This document shows positions 1-5,970 of a stretch of DNA of 5,970 nucleotides, one piece after another. Source of the DNA: Rugosibacter sp. (GTDB lineage Bacteria > Pseudomonadota > Gammaproteobacteria > Burkholderiales > Rhodocyclaceae). Below the pieces are notes generated by a model that made no database searches, was not told the DNA's origin, and was given only the letters and a program-made list of their open reading frames with translations. The position numbers and the translations under genes are program-made. The DNA lies in NCBI GenBank assembly GCA_030652715.1, contig JAUSQB010000461.1:1-5970 (forward strand), in the 5' to 3' direction. Every line of letters begins with the position of its first letter. Within the stretch, counting starts at the first letter, position 1.

Positions 1-620
1 TCGCTTTCCGGGTGGTTGATTTTGTTGGGGATGATGGCACGGCCACGGGCGACTTCATCGCGCACGAATTCAGGGGTGATCATTTTGGCTAATGGCACAG
101 CGCCAAAATTGTGCCCCGGATGCTGACAGCGCAAGTCTTCGGTTAACGCTTCCAGGCGCTGGTTTTCGCGGATGGCAATGTATTCCATCTCCGGCGTGAT
201 GATGCCGCGCCGCGCGTAGTGCATTTGGGTGACGTTCGCCCCTGCCTTGGCCACTCGAGGGCGGCGCATAAGGTCAAAGCGTAGCTCGGCCAGTTCCGCA
301 TCCGCCAGACGTTGCTTACTATAGTCGGAACTTAAACCAGAAAGCTCCTCAGTATCGTTGCGCTCGGCAATCCATCCGGCACGCAGCTCGGGCAGGCCAC
401 GGCGGATATCGACGGTTACTGCGGGATCGGTATACACGCCAGAGGTGTCATAGACGCTGATGGGCGGATTGTTCTCGCCAGCCTGGGTGATTTCGCGCAT
501 CGGCACGCGGATGTCAGGGCGGCTGCCAGTAACATAAATTTTGCGTGAATTCGGCAAAGGGGCAATGGCGGCTGAATCAACCAGCGCATCGGCGGCGATA
601 AATTTCTCGTTAGCGTTCAT
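1..620 (-). CDS. thiC: Phosphomethylpyrimidine synthase ThiC, N-terminal part (cut by left edge)
   Basis: ThiC is the cytoplasmic radical-SAM enzyme that rearranges aminoimidazole ribotide into hydroxymethylpyrimidine phosphate, the pyrimidine half of thiamine. Translating the minus strand from the ATG at 620-618 gives 206 uninterrupted codons to the window edge. The protein starts [17 protein letters not shown] and contains segments I recognise as ThiC-specific: [20 protein letters not shown] near residue 30, [20 protein letters not shown] near 130, and [17 protein letters not shown] at the edge. The family is usually about 600-650 residues, so roughly the first third is present; the catalytic barrel and the C-terminal cysteine motif that binds the iron-sulfur cluster are outside. 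A weak ribosome site, GAGAG (complement of 627-631), lies six bases before the start. The gene is transcribed divergently from the efflux operon. Identification is from remembered family sequence and is very firm; no frameshift is seen. Confidence 0.96.
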   Translation of the reverse strand, partial: MNANEKFIAADALVDSAAIAPLPNSRKIYVTGSRPDIRVPMREITQAGENNPPISVYDTSGVYTDPAVTVDIRRGLPELRAGWIAERNDTEELSGLSSDYSKQRLADAELAELRFDLMRRPRVAKAGANVTQMHYARRGIITPEMEYIAIRENQRLEALTEDLRCQHPGHNFGAVPLAKMITPEFVRDEVARGRAIIPNKINHPES

Positions 621-667
621 GGCAAACTCTCGATTCTGTAGAGCAATGATGGAAGAGCGAAATTACT

Positions 668-778
668 GGAAAGACCCTACAAATGCAACCCGCAGAGGAA
701 GAGGGGCAAAGGTGCGGGGTGGAATATCGGATCGCTGGCAGAGCAGCAACCCAAAAATCGGCACCCAGGGGACTTTCC
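668..778 (-). other. Possible structured RNA element in the thiC leader
   Basis: Three nested helices can be drawn in minus-strand RNA. The outer one pairs 769-778 with 668-677 (GGAAAGUCCC with GGGUCUUUCC, one U-U mismatch). A middle one pairs 761-766 with 710-715 (GGGUGC with GCACCU). An inner hairpin pairs 744-752 with 729-737 (GGGUUGCUG with CAGCGAUCC, six-base loop). The inner and middle helices contain G-U pairs that become A-C mismatches if the plus strand is transcribed, so pairing favours the thiC strand. An alternative short helix, 714-718 with 689-693, competes with the middle helix by two bases. The element ends about 48 bases before the thiC start codon. Each helix alone could arise by chance in a region this size, so this is a hypothesis. 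No TPP riboswitch core is present. Confidence 0.3.
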
Positions 779-824
779 TAACAGGAGACGGGGTGAGATG
801 GTGGTACGGTGCAAGAAAATACCC

Positions 825-839
825 GGCGTTTTAAACACC
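825..839. promoter_or_regulatory. Imperfect inverted repeat, candidate TetR-type operator
   Basis: GGCGTTT-T-AAACACC is a 15-base inverted repeat with seven-base arms that match at six of seven positions around one central T. It ends 10 bases before the -35 hexamer of the promoter for the TetR-family gene, and 15 bases is a common size for operators of this family. An inverted repeat this weak is expected by chance in a region of this length, so only its position supports a role. Binding by the regulator encoded at 909-1628 is an inference. Confidence 0.25.
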
Positions 840-849
840 AACCATCCAG

Positions 850-878
850 TTGATTTTTTGCATCGCACCATTTATACT
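850..878 (+). promoter_or_regulatory. Sigma70-type promoter for the TetR/efflux operon
   Basis: TTGATT (850-855) and TATACT (873-878) are separated by exactly 17 bases, matching the -35 and -10 consensus at four and five of six positions. Transcription would begin near 885, giving a short leader of about 24 bases. The leader contains AAGGAG (894-899), a strong ribosome site nine bases before the ATG at 909. ACTA (876-879) and TAGT (886-889) form a small dyad across the expected start site. No other promoter of similar quality was found before the adaptor or pump genes, so this one may drive the whole operon. Confidence 0.65.
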
Positions 879-908
879 AACCCAGTAGTTATTAAGGAGT
901 GACGCACC

Positions 909-1628
909 ATGATTGTCAAGGCAACGACTATCCGCCCAGCGCCTGCCGCTGCAGGAGAAAAGCTCGCCCGCCGCCGCAGAAAGGAAGCTCGCCCAAGCGA
1001 ACTGCTGAAAGCCGCCATCGAGTTATTCATTGAGCGCGGCTATGCTGCCACGCGCAGCGAGGACATTGCAGCACGCGCGGGCGTCTCAAAAGCCACGCTT
1101 TACCTTTACTTCGAAGATAAAGAAGCGCTGTTCAAAGCCGTGATTACCCAAGGCGTGGTGCCTATTCTTGATGAGAGCTCGCACCTTATTGATGAGTTTA
1201 CCGGGGATTCCGGCACCTTGCTGCGCGAGTTGCTCACACGCTGGCAAGTCCGTTTTAGCGCTTCATCACTTGGTGGAATTCCCAAGCTGATCATTAGCGA
1301 GGCGCGCAACTTTCCCGAATTGGCGCTTTATCATGAAAAAATCGCCTATGCCCGCGCTCGCGCCCTGCTTGGCCGAGTGATCGACCGTGGCGTGGCACGC
1401 GGCGAGTTTCGTGCGCTTGACCGTGGTGCCGTCGTTGAACTGCTCATTGCGCCACTGCTGATGCATTTCATCTGGCAACACTCCATGGGTGCAAGCGGTT
1501 GCCCGACCATTGAATCAACCTGTTATCTGAACACCCATCTTGATCTTATCCTGGCTGGCCTGTCAGTACAAACTGCACAAACTGTGGCGCGCAGCGATAA
1601 ACCCATACAAAAAATCGTACGTAAATGA
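909..1628 (+). CDS. TetR/AcrR-family transcriptional regulator
   Basis: This 239-residue protein is a one-domain-plus-ligand-pocket repressor of the TetR/AcrR type. After a basic N-terminal tail (RRRRK at 21-25), residues about 30-78 form the TetR DNA-binding domain. The helix-turn-helix lies at about 49-68, with the family signature GVSKATLYLYFEDKEALF at 58-75. The C-terminal half (about 85-220) is helical and includes LIISEARNFPELALYH (127-142), typical of C-terminal domains in AcrR/AefR-like regulators. The start is well supported by AAGGAG nine bases upstream. The gene lies 67 bases before the adaptor on the same strand, as expected for a local regulator of the pump. It probably represses its own promoter and thereby the operon until an exported compound binds; this is family-based inference and the ligand cannot be read from sequence. 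The C-terminal tail (about 222-239) looks disordered and basic. Confidence 0.93.
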   Translation: MIVKATTIRPAPAAAGEKLARRRRKEARPSELLKAAIELFIERGYAATRSEDIAARAGVSKATLYLYFEDKEALFKAVITQGVVPILDESSHLIDEFTGDSGTLLRELLTRWQVRFSASSLGGIPKLIISEARNFPELALYHEKIAYARARALLGRVIDRGVARGEFRALDRGAVVELLIAPLLMHFIWQHSMGASGCPTIESTCYLNTHLDLILAGLSVQTAQTVARSDKPIQKIVRK

Positions 1629-1695
1629 CCGCCTGCCTTGTAAATACGGCAAGCACTTCTTTTTGAACTCATTACCTTTTTTTCGCTGACACTTG

Positions 1696-2757
1696 ATGAA
1701 AACCTTCACTTTTTCCGTCGGCGTTGCACCGCTTGCCGCAATGATGGCCGCCATGCTTGCACTCTCGGCCTGTACCCAGGAAGCGCCGCCTGCGCCCACC
1801 ATCAAGGCTGTACGCACCATCACCATCGGTGCAAGGGATACTGCCAATATCCGGACTTATTCCGGAGAAGTGCAGGCACGGTTTGAAACCCAGCTTGGGT
1901 TTCGTGTTCCCGGCAAGATCGTTAGCCGCCTGGTCGATGCCGGTGCGGTCGTTAAACGCGGCCAGCCACTCGCTCATCTCGATGCAGCCGACTTCACCTT
2001 GCAGGTTATACAAGCCAGCGCACAAGCCCAACTCGCCGATGCCGAGCTCAAGCGCTATCAAGATTTACGTGCCAGGAATTTTGTCAGCCAGGCAGCACTG
2101 GATGCACGCACTGCAACGGCTACCTCGACCCAGGCGCAAGCACGCCTGAGCCGCAATCAGGTGGCTTACACCACATTAACGGCTGATCGCGATGGCGTTA
2201 TCACTTCTGTATCAAGCGAGGCCGGTCAAGTAGTCGCTGCGGGTCAGCCGGTTGTTCGTCTGGCACCCGACGGTGAGCGAGAAATCGCCATTAGCCTGCC
2301 TGAAGGGGATATCGGCCACCTGAAAGTAGGCGATGCGGCAACAGTCACCCTCTGGGCACAGGGGGATGAGGCGCCTGCTGTCACCGGCAAACTGCGCGAA
2401 ATTTCTGCTGCGGCGGATCCCATGACACGCACCTATGCTGCCCGCGTTGCCTTGCCTGATGCACCATCACGCTTACCTGTAGGCTTGTCTGCCACAGTAC
2501 GCTTTGCCACAGCATCATCGGCTGAGGCTGGTTTTGCAATTCCCCTCGGCGCCGTGTTTCAAAATGAAAAGCAAATGGCGGTATGGAAAGTCGGCGCTGG
2601 CGACACGGTAACTTTGGTGCCTGTCCGCGTCAGCCGCTTCGCCGGTGAGCAAGCCATTGTCACCCAGGGTTTGGCAACCGGTGATCGTATTGTGAGCGCA
2701 GGCGTCACTTTGCTTGCTGCGGGCCAAAAAGTGCGTGCAACCGATGCGCAACATTAA
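1696..2757 (+). CDS. RND efflux periplasmic adaptor subunit (membrane-fusion lipoprotein)
   Basis: The protein (353 residues) bridges an RND pump and an outer-membrane channel. Residues 1-25 form a lipoprotein signal peptide with lipobox LSAC, giving a lipidated Cys26. The first half of the biotinyl-lipoyl-like domain is at about 65-98 (LGFRVPGKIVSRLVDAGAVV), a short alpha-helical hairpin at about 100-155, the second lipoyl half at about 157-190 (ADRDGVITSVSSEAGQVV), a beta-barrel at about 195-272, and a membrane-proximal domain to the C terminus. This is the full HlyD/AcrA order at near-usual length. The ATG at 1696 was chosen over the adjacent TTG at 1693. Later ATGs at 1741 and 1744 would lose the basic n-region of the signal peptide. 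No clear ribosome site precedes it; the upstream bases are T-rich. The residue after Cys26 is Thr rather than Asp, so inner-membrane retention by the E. coli rule is not indicated. The pump gene follows after 35 bases. Confidence 0.94.
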   Translation: MKTFTFSVGVAPLAAMMAAMLALSACTQEAPPAPTIKAVRTITIGARDTANIRTYSGEVQARFETQLGFRVPGKIVSRLVDAGAVVKRGQPLAHLDAADFTLQVIQASAQAQLADAELKRYQDLRARNFVSQAALDARTATATSTQAQARLSRNQVAYTTLTADRDGVITSVSSEAGQVVAAGQPVVRLAPDGEREIAISLPEGDIGHLKVGDAATVTLWAQGDEAPAVTGKLREISAAADPMTRTYAARVALPDAPSRLPVGLSATVRFATASSAEAGFAIPLGAVFQNEKQMAVWKVGAGDTVTLVPVRVSRFAGEQAIVTQGLATGDRIVSAGVTLLAAGQKVRATDAQH

Positions 2758-2792
2758 GTTGCAAAAATAAAGCACAACATTGAGGCGCACCA

Positions 2793-5700
2793 ATGAAAAA
2801 CTTCAATATCTCGGCATGGTCCGTCCGTCATCCATCGATAGTGACTTATCTCATCATCATTTTGATGGTAGCAGGTGTTCTGTCTTACTTTAACCTTGGC
2901 CGGGCAGAGGATCCAGACTTTACTTTCCGCATCATGGTGGTGCGTACGATCTGGCCTGGGGCAACGGCGACAGAAGTTGAACAGCAGGTGTCTGAACGTC
3001 TGGAAAAAAAGCTGCAGGAAGTTGCCAATATCGACTTCATTCGCTCAAGCTCCAAACCCGGTGAATCGCTTATTTTTATCGTGCTCGCCGAAAGCACCCC
3101 ACCGGCGGTTGTGCCTGAAGCGTGGCGGCAAGTGCGCCGCAAGCTTGATGATATTCGCACCACGCTGCCCGCCGGGGTGATTGGCCCATTTCCAAACGAC
3201 GAGTTTGGCGATGTCAATATGAACATTTTTGCCCTCGCGGGCAAGGATTTCACCATGGCTGAATTGCGCCGTGAAGCTGATCGCATGGCGCGTGAACTAC
3301 GCAACCTGGATAACGTCAAAAAAATCGAGCTGTTTGGCGTGCAGGAAGAAAAAATCTGGGTGGAAGCCGATCCGCAAAGGCTGGCCGCCCTGGGCATCAC
3401 AGGGCAACAACTGTTTGATACGCTGCAAAAGCAAAATGCCGTCACGCCATCAGGCTTTGTTGAAACATCGAACGAGCGCATCCGCCTCGTCATCAGCGGG
3501 GCATACAGCGCAGTAGAGCAAATTCAGAACACGCAGTTGCGTATCAGCAACCGGAGCTTTCGCTTAGGCGATATTGCAAAAGTGCACCGCGGCTACGCCG
3601 AACCCGCCAACTGGCGGATGCGCTTTAACGGGCAGGATGTCATTGGAATCGGCGTGGTCATGAGCCCCGGCGGCAACATTCTGGCTCTGGGTCGCGATCT
3701 TGACGCACGCACCAAAGAGCTGGGTGCCGCCTTGCCTGTGGGTATGACATTACATCGCGTGGCGGATCAACCGAAAATAGTGGATAAAGCAATTAGTGTG
3801 TTTCTCAAAGCCTTGACAGAGGCAATTGCCATAGTACTAGCCGTCTCTTTTCTAACGCTTGGCTGGCGTACAGGCATGGTCGTGGCATTATCCATTCCAC
3901 TCGTTTTGGCCATTACCTTTTTGTTGATGGATTTTTTCCGCATTGATTTACAGCGTATTTCGCTCGGCGCGCTGATCATTGCGCTGGGCTTATTGGTTGA
4001 TGATGCCATCATTGCCGCTGAAATGATGGTCGTCAAAATCGAACAAGGCTGGGATCGCGCTAAAGCAGCTGCTTTTGCCTATACGTCAACCGCTTTCCCC
4101 ATGCTCACGGGCACACTGATTACCGCTGCCGGATTTATCCCTGTCGGCTTTGCCAAATCGGGCCCGGGCGAATATATCTTTTCAATGTTCGCCGTAGTCA
4201 GCATTGCCCTGGTGACATCCTGGATTGTTGCAGTGACATTCACTCCTTTTATCGGCTATCGACTGCTTAACGTTGAAAAATTGCGTAAGTTTGGCGGCTC
4301 GCACCACGGTGATATTTACGACACCCCGTTTTACCGCCGCTTTCGTTCGCTGCTGGAAACTTGCCTCACCCACCGGTGGAAAGTCATCGGCATCACGCTG
4401 GGCGTATTTTTGCTTGCCATGATCGCCTTTAACTTGTTTGTGCAAAAACAGTTTTTTCCCATGGCGGACCGCAAAGAGCTCATCATTGATCTCTGGCTGC
4501 CGCAGGGTGCATCGGTTCAGGCGACAACCGACAGCGTGAAGCGCATTGAACAATTCCTCGCCAGAAACCCTGAAGTAGAAAACTTCTCCAGCTATATCGG
4601 CAACGGTGCGCCACGCTTTTATTTACCGCAGGATCAGCAGTTATTCAACGATAATTTTGGCCAACTGCTGTTAAGTGCAAAAAGCATCGAAGCGCGCGAG
4701 AATATCAAACAAAACCTTGAGGCTGAATTTTCTGCGTCCGATGGTCGCTGGGCTGGCGTGCGCGGCCGCGTGGTTCGCCTGGAAAATGGCCCGCCGGTAG
4801 GCTACATGGTGCAGTTTCGCGTCATGGGCGAAGATCTGACCGAACTACGCGCCGCAGCGAATCAGGTTGCAGCGGTGATGCGTCAAGATGAGCGCCTGCA
4901 GGATGTGCATTTTGACTGGAACGACAAGATCAAAAATGTCACGGTAGAGATAGATCAGGCGCGAGCTCGTACCCTGGGCGTATCCACGCAGGATGTCGCA
5001 CTGACTCTGCAAACCTGGTTAAACGGCATAGCAATTACACAGTACCGTGAAGCGGACCAGCTCATTGATGTGATGTGGCGTGCGCACGGCGCAAGCGCGC
5101 GCACGCTGGAAAACCTGCCGGATTTGTCCATTCCCACAGCACAGGGACGCCATGTGCCACTCTCGCAGGTCGCACGCCTCAAACCGGTGTTGGAAGAAGG
5201 CATGATCTGGCGGCGTAACCGGCTGGCCACCATCAGCGTACGCGCCGATATTCGCGGCAATACCGAGGCCCCGACCATATCCTCTGCAATCAATCCACAA
5301 CTGGATGTCATTCGCGCCAGGCTGCCGCCCGGTTTTCGCATTGAAATGGGTGGCTCGATTGAGGAATCTGCCAAAGCTGAAGAATCGATTGCTGCAGGAT
5401 TCCCTCTCATGCTGGTGATTGTGTTCACACTGCTGGTGATACAGCTCAACAGCATCAGCCGCAGCTTCATGGTCATTGCCATGGCGCCCTTGGGCATGAT
5501 AGGCGTAGCTATTGGCTTGATAGTCGCACGCGTCCCCTTCGGATTTGTCGCAACGACTGGCGTTATTGCGTTAATGGGCATGATCATGCGTAATGCCGTT
5601 ATCCTTGTCGATCAAATCCGGCAGGATGAAAACGCAGGTAAAACTCCGTGGGAAGCCATTGTCGATTCCACCGTCCGGCGGTTGCGACCAATTATGCTCA

Positions 5701-5930
5701 CAGGTGCTGCCGCCGTATTGGCCATGATCCCGTTAACTTTCCAGGATTTTTGGGGGCCAATGGCTATCGCCATCATGAGCGGATTGCTCATTGCCACAAT
5801 ATTGACCTGTCTTTTCCTGCCCACGCTGTATGCGGCCGCTTTCAGAGTACGCAAAACAACTGCCGCCTCGCCAGCCCAAGCCACCGATGATATTCATTTT
5901 GATGCGCTAAAATCCGACGATGGATACTAA
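2793..5930 (+). CDS. RND efflux transporter permease (AcrB/TriC-like)
   Basis: This full-length 1045-residue inner-membrane pump is a proton-driven exporter of the hydrophobe/amphiphile (HAE) RND class. It shows the duplicated RND plan: TM1 at about 14-33, a large periplasmic loop (34-337), TM2-TM6 (about 338-485), TM7 (about 529-549), a second periplasmic loop (550-868), and TM8-TM12 (about 869-1016). The proton-relay pair Asp403-Asp404 sits in TM4 (GLLVDDAIIAAEM). TM10 reads MRNAVILVDQ, with Arg933 where AcrB has Lys940; TM11 keeps the Thr in RPIMLTG (Thr970). The N terminus, with GRAEDPDFTFRIMVV, resembles TriC-type pumps as I remember them. The acidic TM4 motif argues against a heavy-metal (CusA-type) pump. 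TGAGG (2781-2785) lies seven bases before the ATG. The gene is 35 bases after the adaptor and its end overlaps the next gene. Substrates cannot be read from sequence; drugs, biocides or solvents are likely. Confidence 0.96.
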   Translation: MKNFNISAWSVRHPSIVTYLIIILMVAGVLSYFNLGRAEDPDFTFRIMVVRTIWPGATATEVEQQVSERLEKKLQEVANIDFIRSSSKPGESLIFIVLAESTPPAVVPEAWRQVRRKLDDIRTTLPAGVIGPFPNDEFGDVNMNIFALAGKDFTMAELRREADRMARELRNLDNVKKIELFGVQEEKIWVEADPQRLAALGITGQQLFDTLQKQNAVTPSGFVETSNERIRLVISGAYSAVEQIQNTQLRISNRSFRLGDIAKVHRGYAEPANWRMRFNGQDVIGIGVVMSPGGNILALGRDLDARTKELGAALPVGMTLHRVADQPKIVDKAISVFLKALTEAIAIVLAVSFLTLGWRTGMVVALSIPLVLAITFLLMDFFRIDLQRISLGALIIALGLLVDDAIIAAEMMVVKIEQGWDRAKAAAFAYTSTAFPMLTGTLITAAGFIPVGFAKSGPGEYIFSMFAVVSIALVTSWIVAVTFTPFIGYRLLNVEKLRKFGGSHHGDIYDTPFYRRFRSLLETCLTHRWKVIGITLGVFLLAMIAFNLFVQKQFFPMADRKELIIDLWLPQGASVQATTDSVKRIEQFLARNPEVENFSSYIGNGAPRFYLPQDQQLFNDNFGQLLLSAKSIEARENIKQNLEAEFSASDGRWAGVRGRVVRLENGPPVGYMVQFRVMGEDLTELRAAANQVAAVMRQDERLQDVHFDWNDKIKNVTVEIDQARARTLGVSTQDVALTLQTWLNGIAITQYREADQLIDVMWRAHGASARTLENLPDLSIPTAQGRHVPLSQVARLKPVLEEGMIWRRNRLATISVRADIRGNTEAPTISSAINPQLDVIRARLPPGFRIEMGGSIEESAKAEESIAAGFPLMLVIVFTLLVIQLNSISRSFMVIAMAPLGMIGVAIGLIVARVPFGFVATTGVIALMGMIMRNAVILVDQIRQDENAGKTPWEAIVDSTVRRLRPIMLTGAAAVLAMIPLTFQDFWGPMAIAIMSGLLIATILTCLFLPTLYAAAFRVRKTTAASPAQATDDIHFDALKSDDGY

Positions 5931-5970
5931 ACAAGCTCGCTTCAACATGATCGAACAGCAGCTGCGCCCC
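5920..5970 (+). CDS. Protein-L-isoaspartate O-methyltransferase-like protein, N-terminal fragment (cut by right edge)
   Basis: Seventeen codons, MDTKQARFNMIEQQLRP, run to the right edge in a frame different from the pump. The start resembles a betaproteobacterial branch of the PCMT family whose members begin with an ARFNMIEQQIRPW-type sequence. Family members transfer a methyl group from S-adenosylmethionine to damaged isoaspartyl residues, but some divergent members may have another role, and the catalytic part is outside the window. The ATG (5920-5922) lies inside the end of the pump gene, an 11-base overlap with its TAA at 5928-5930. The bases before it (AATCCGACG) hold no real ribosome site, so translation is probably coupled to the pump. 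In related genomes, as I recall, this gene often precedes genes for a rhodanese-like protein and a TolC-type channel. Confidence 0.75.
   Translation, partial: MDTKQARFNMIEQQLRP

Larger units (their letters stand above)
621..908. other. Divergent intergenic region between thiC and the efflux operon
   Basis: This 288-base stretch separates the two start codons and holds no convincing gene. Short open frames here on either strand resemble no family I know and have no good ribosome site. Its left half (668-778) can form nested helices on the thiC strand. Its right half holds an inverted repeat (825-839) and the plus-strand promoter (850-878). For thiC, the best -10-like match is TATAAA on the minus strand (complement of 872-877), which overlaps the plus-strand -10, but it has no good -35 partner, so the thiC start site remains unknown. 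I looked for the conserved TPP riboswitch pieces CTGAGA and ACCTGATC on the minus strand and found neither. Confidence 0.8.

Noticed and set aside
744..766. Internal thiC promoter TTGCTG-17-TATTCC on the minus strand
   Set aside because: The -10 matches consensus at only three of six positions and it falls within the candidate hairpin; no better than chance.
668..778. TPP riboswitch for thiC
   Set aside because: Location fits, but the conserved core motifs CTGAGA and ACCTGATC are missing on the minus strand.
541..834. 97-codon open frame on the plus strand
   Set aside because: It runs antisense through the thiC start and leader, has no ribosome site, and its product resembles nothing I know.
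677..871. 64-codon minus-strand open frame upstream of thiC
   Set aside because: It is short, low in credible domains, has no ribosome site, and overlaps the region of possible RNA structure.
1634..1664. Possible terminator after the TetR-family gene (TGCC/GGCA stem and a T run)
   Set aside because: The stem is only four pairs with a ten-base loop, and the T run is interrupted and distant. It is too weak to call and would cut off the operon.
2885..3493. 202-codon minus-strand open frame inside the pump gene
   Set aside because: It is a shadow of the high-confidence RND coding frame; the same applies to the long minus-strand frame at 4955-5587.

Overview
This window looks like ordinary chromosome from a betaproteobacterium, most likely from the Nitrosomonadales/Methylophilales side. 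That placement rests on remembered protein similarity: the N terminus of ThiC, the TriC-like RND pump, and the start of an isoaspartyl-methyltransferase-like protein reading MDTKQARFNMIEQQ. No mobile element, CRISPR array, tRNA or rRNA was seen.

Layout. Bases 1-620 (minus strand) hold the first 206 codons of thiC, the thiamine-pyrimidine synthase; the rest lies off the left edge. Bases 621-908 are a divergent intergenic region. It carries a possible structured RNA in the thiC leader, an imperfect inverted repeat that could be a regulator site, and a good sigma70-type promoter for the plus-strand genes. The plus strand then carries a compact efflux operon: a TetR/AcrR-family regulator (909-1628), a lipoprotein periplasmic adaptor of the RND membrane-fusion type (1696-2757) and an RND inner-membrane pump (2793-5930). 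The first 17 codons of a protein-L-isoaspartate O-methyltransferase-like gene overlap the pump stop codon and run off the right edge.

How the genes work together. The adaptor and pump would form two parts of a tripartite drug or solvent efflux machine, and the TetR-type protein is the likely local repressor. No outer-membrane channel gene is present in the window. One may lie further downstream, or a shared TolC may be used.

No clearly new system is visible. The observations most worth checking are the thiC leader, which has no recognisable THI-box (TPP riboswitch) motifs but has nested helices that pair better as minus-strand RNA, and the translational overlap of the pump with a methyltransferase-like gene.
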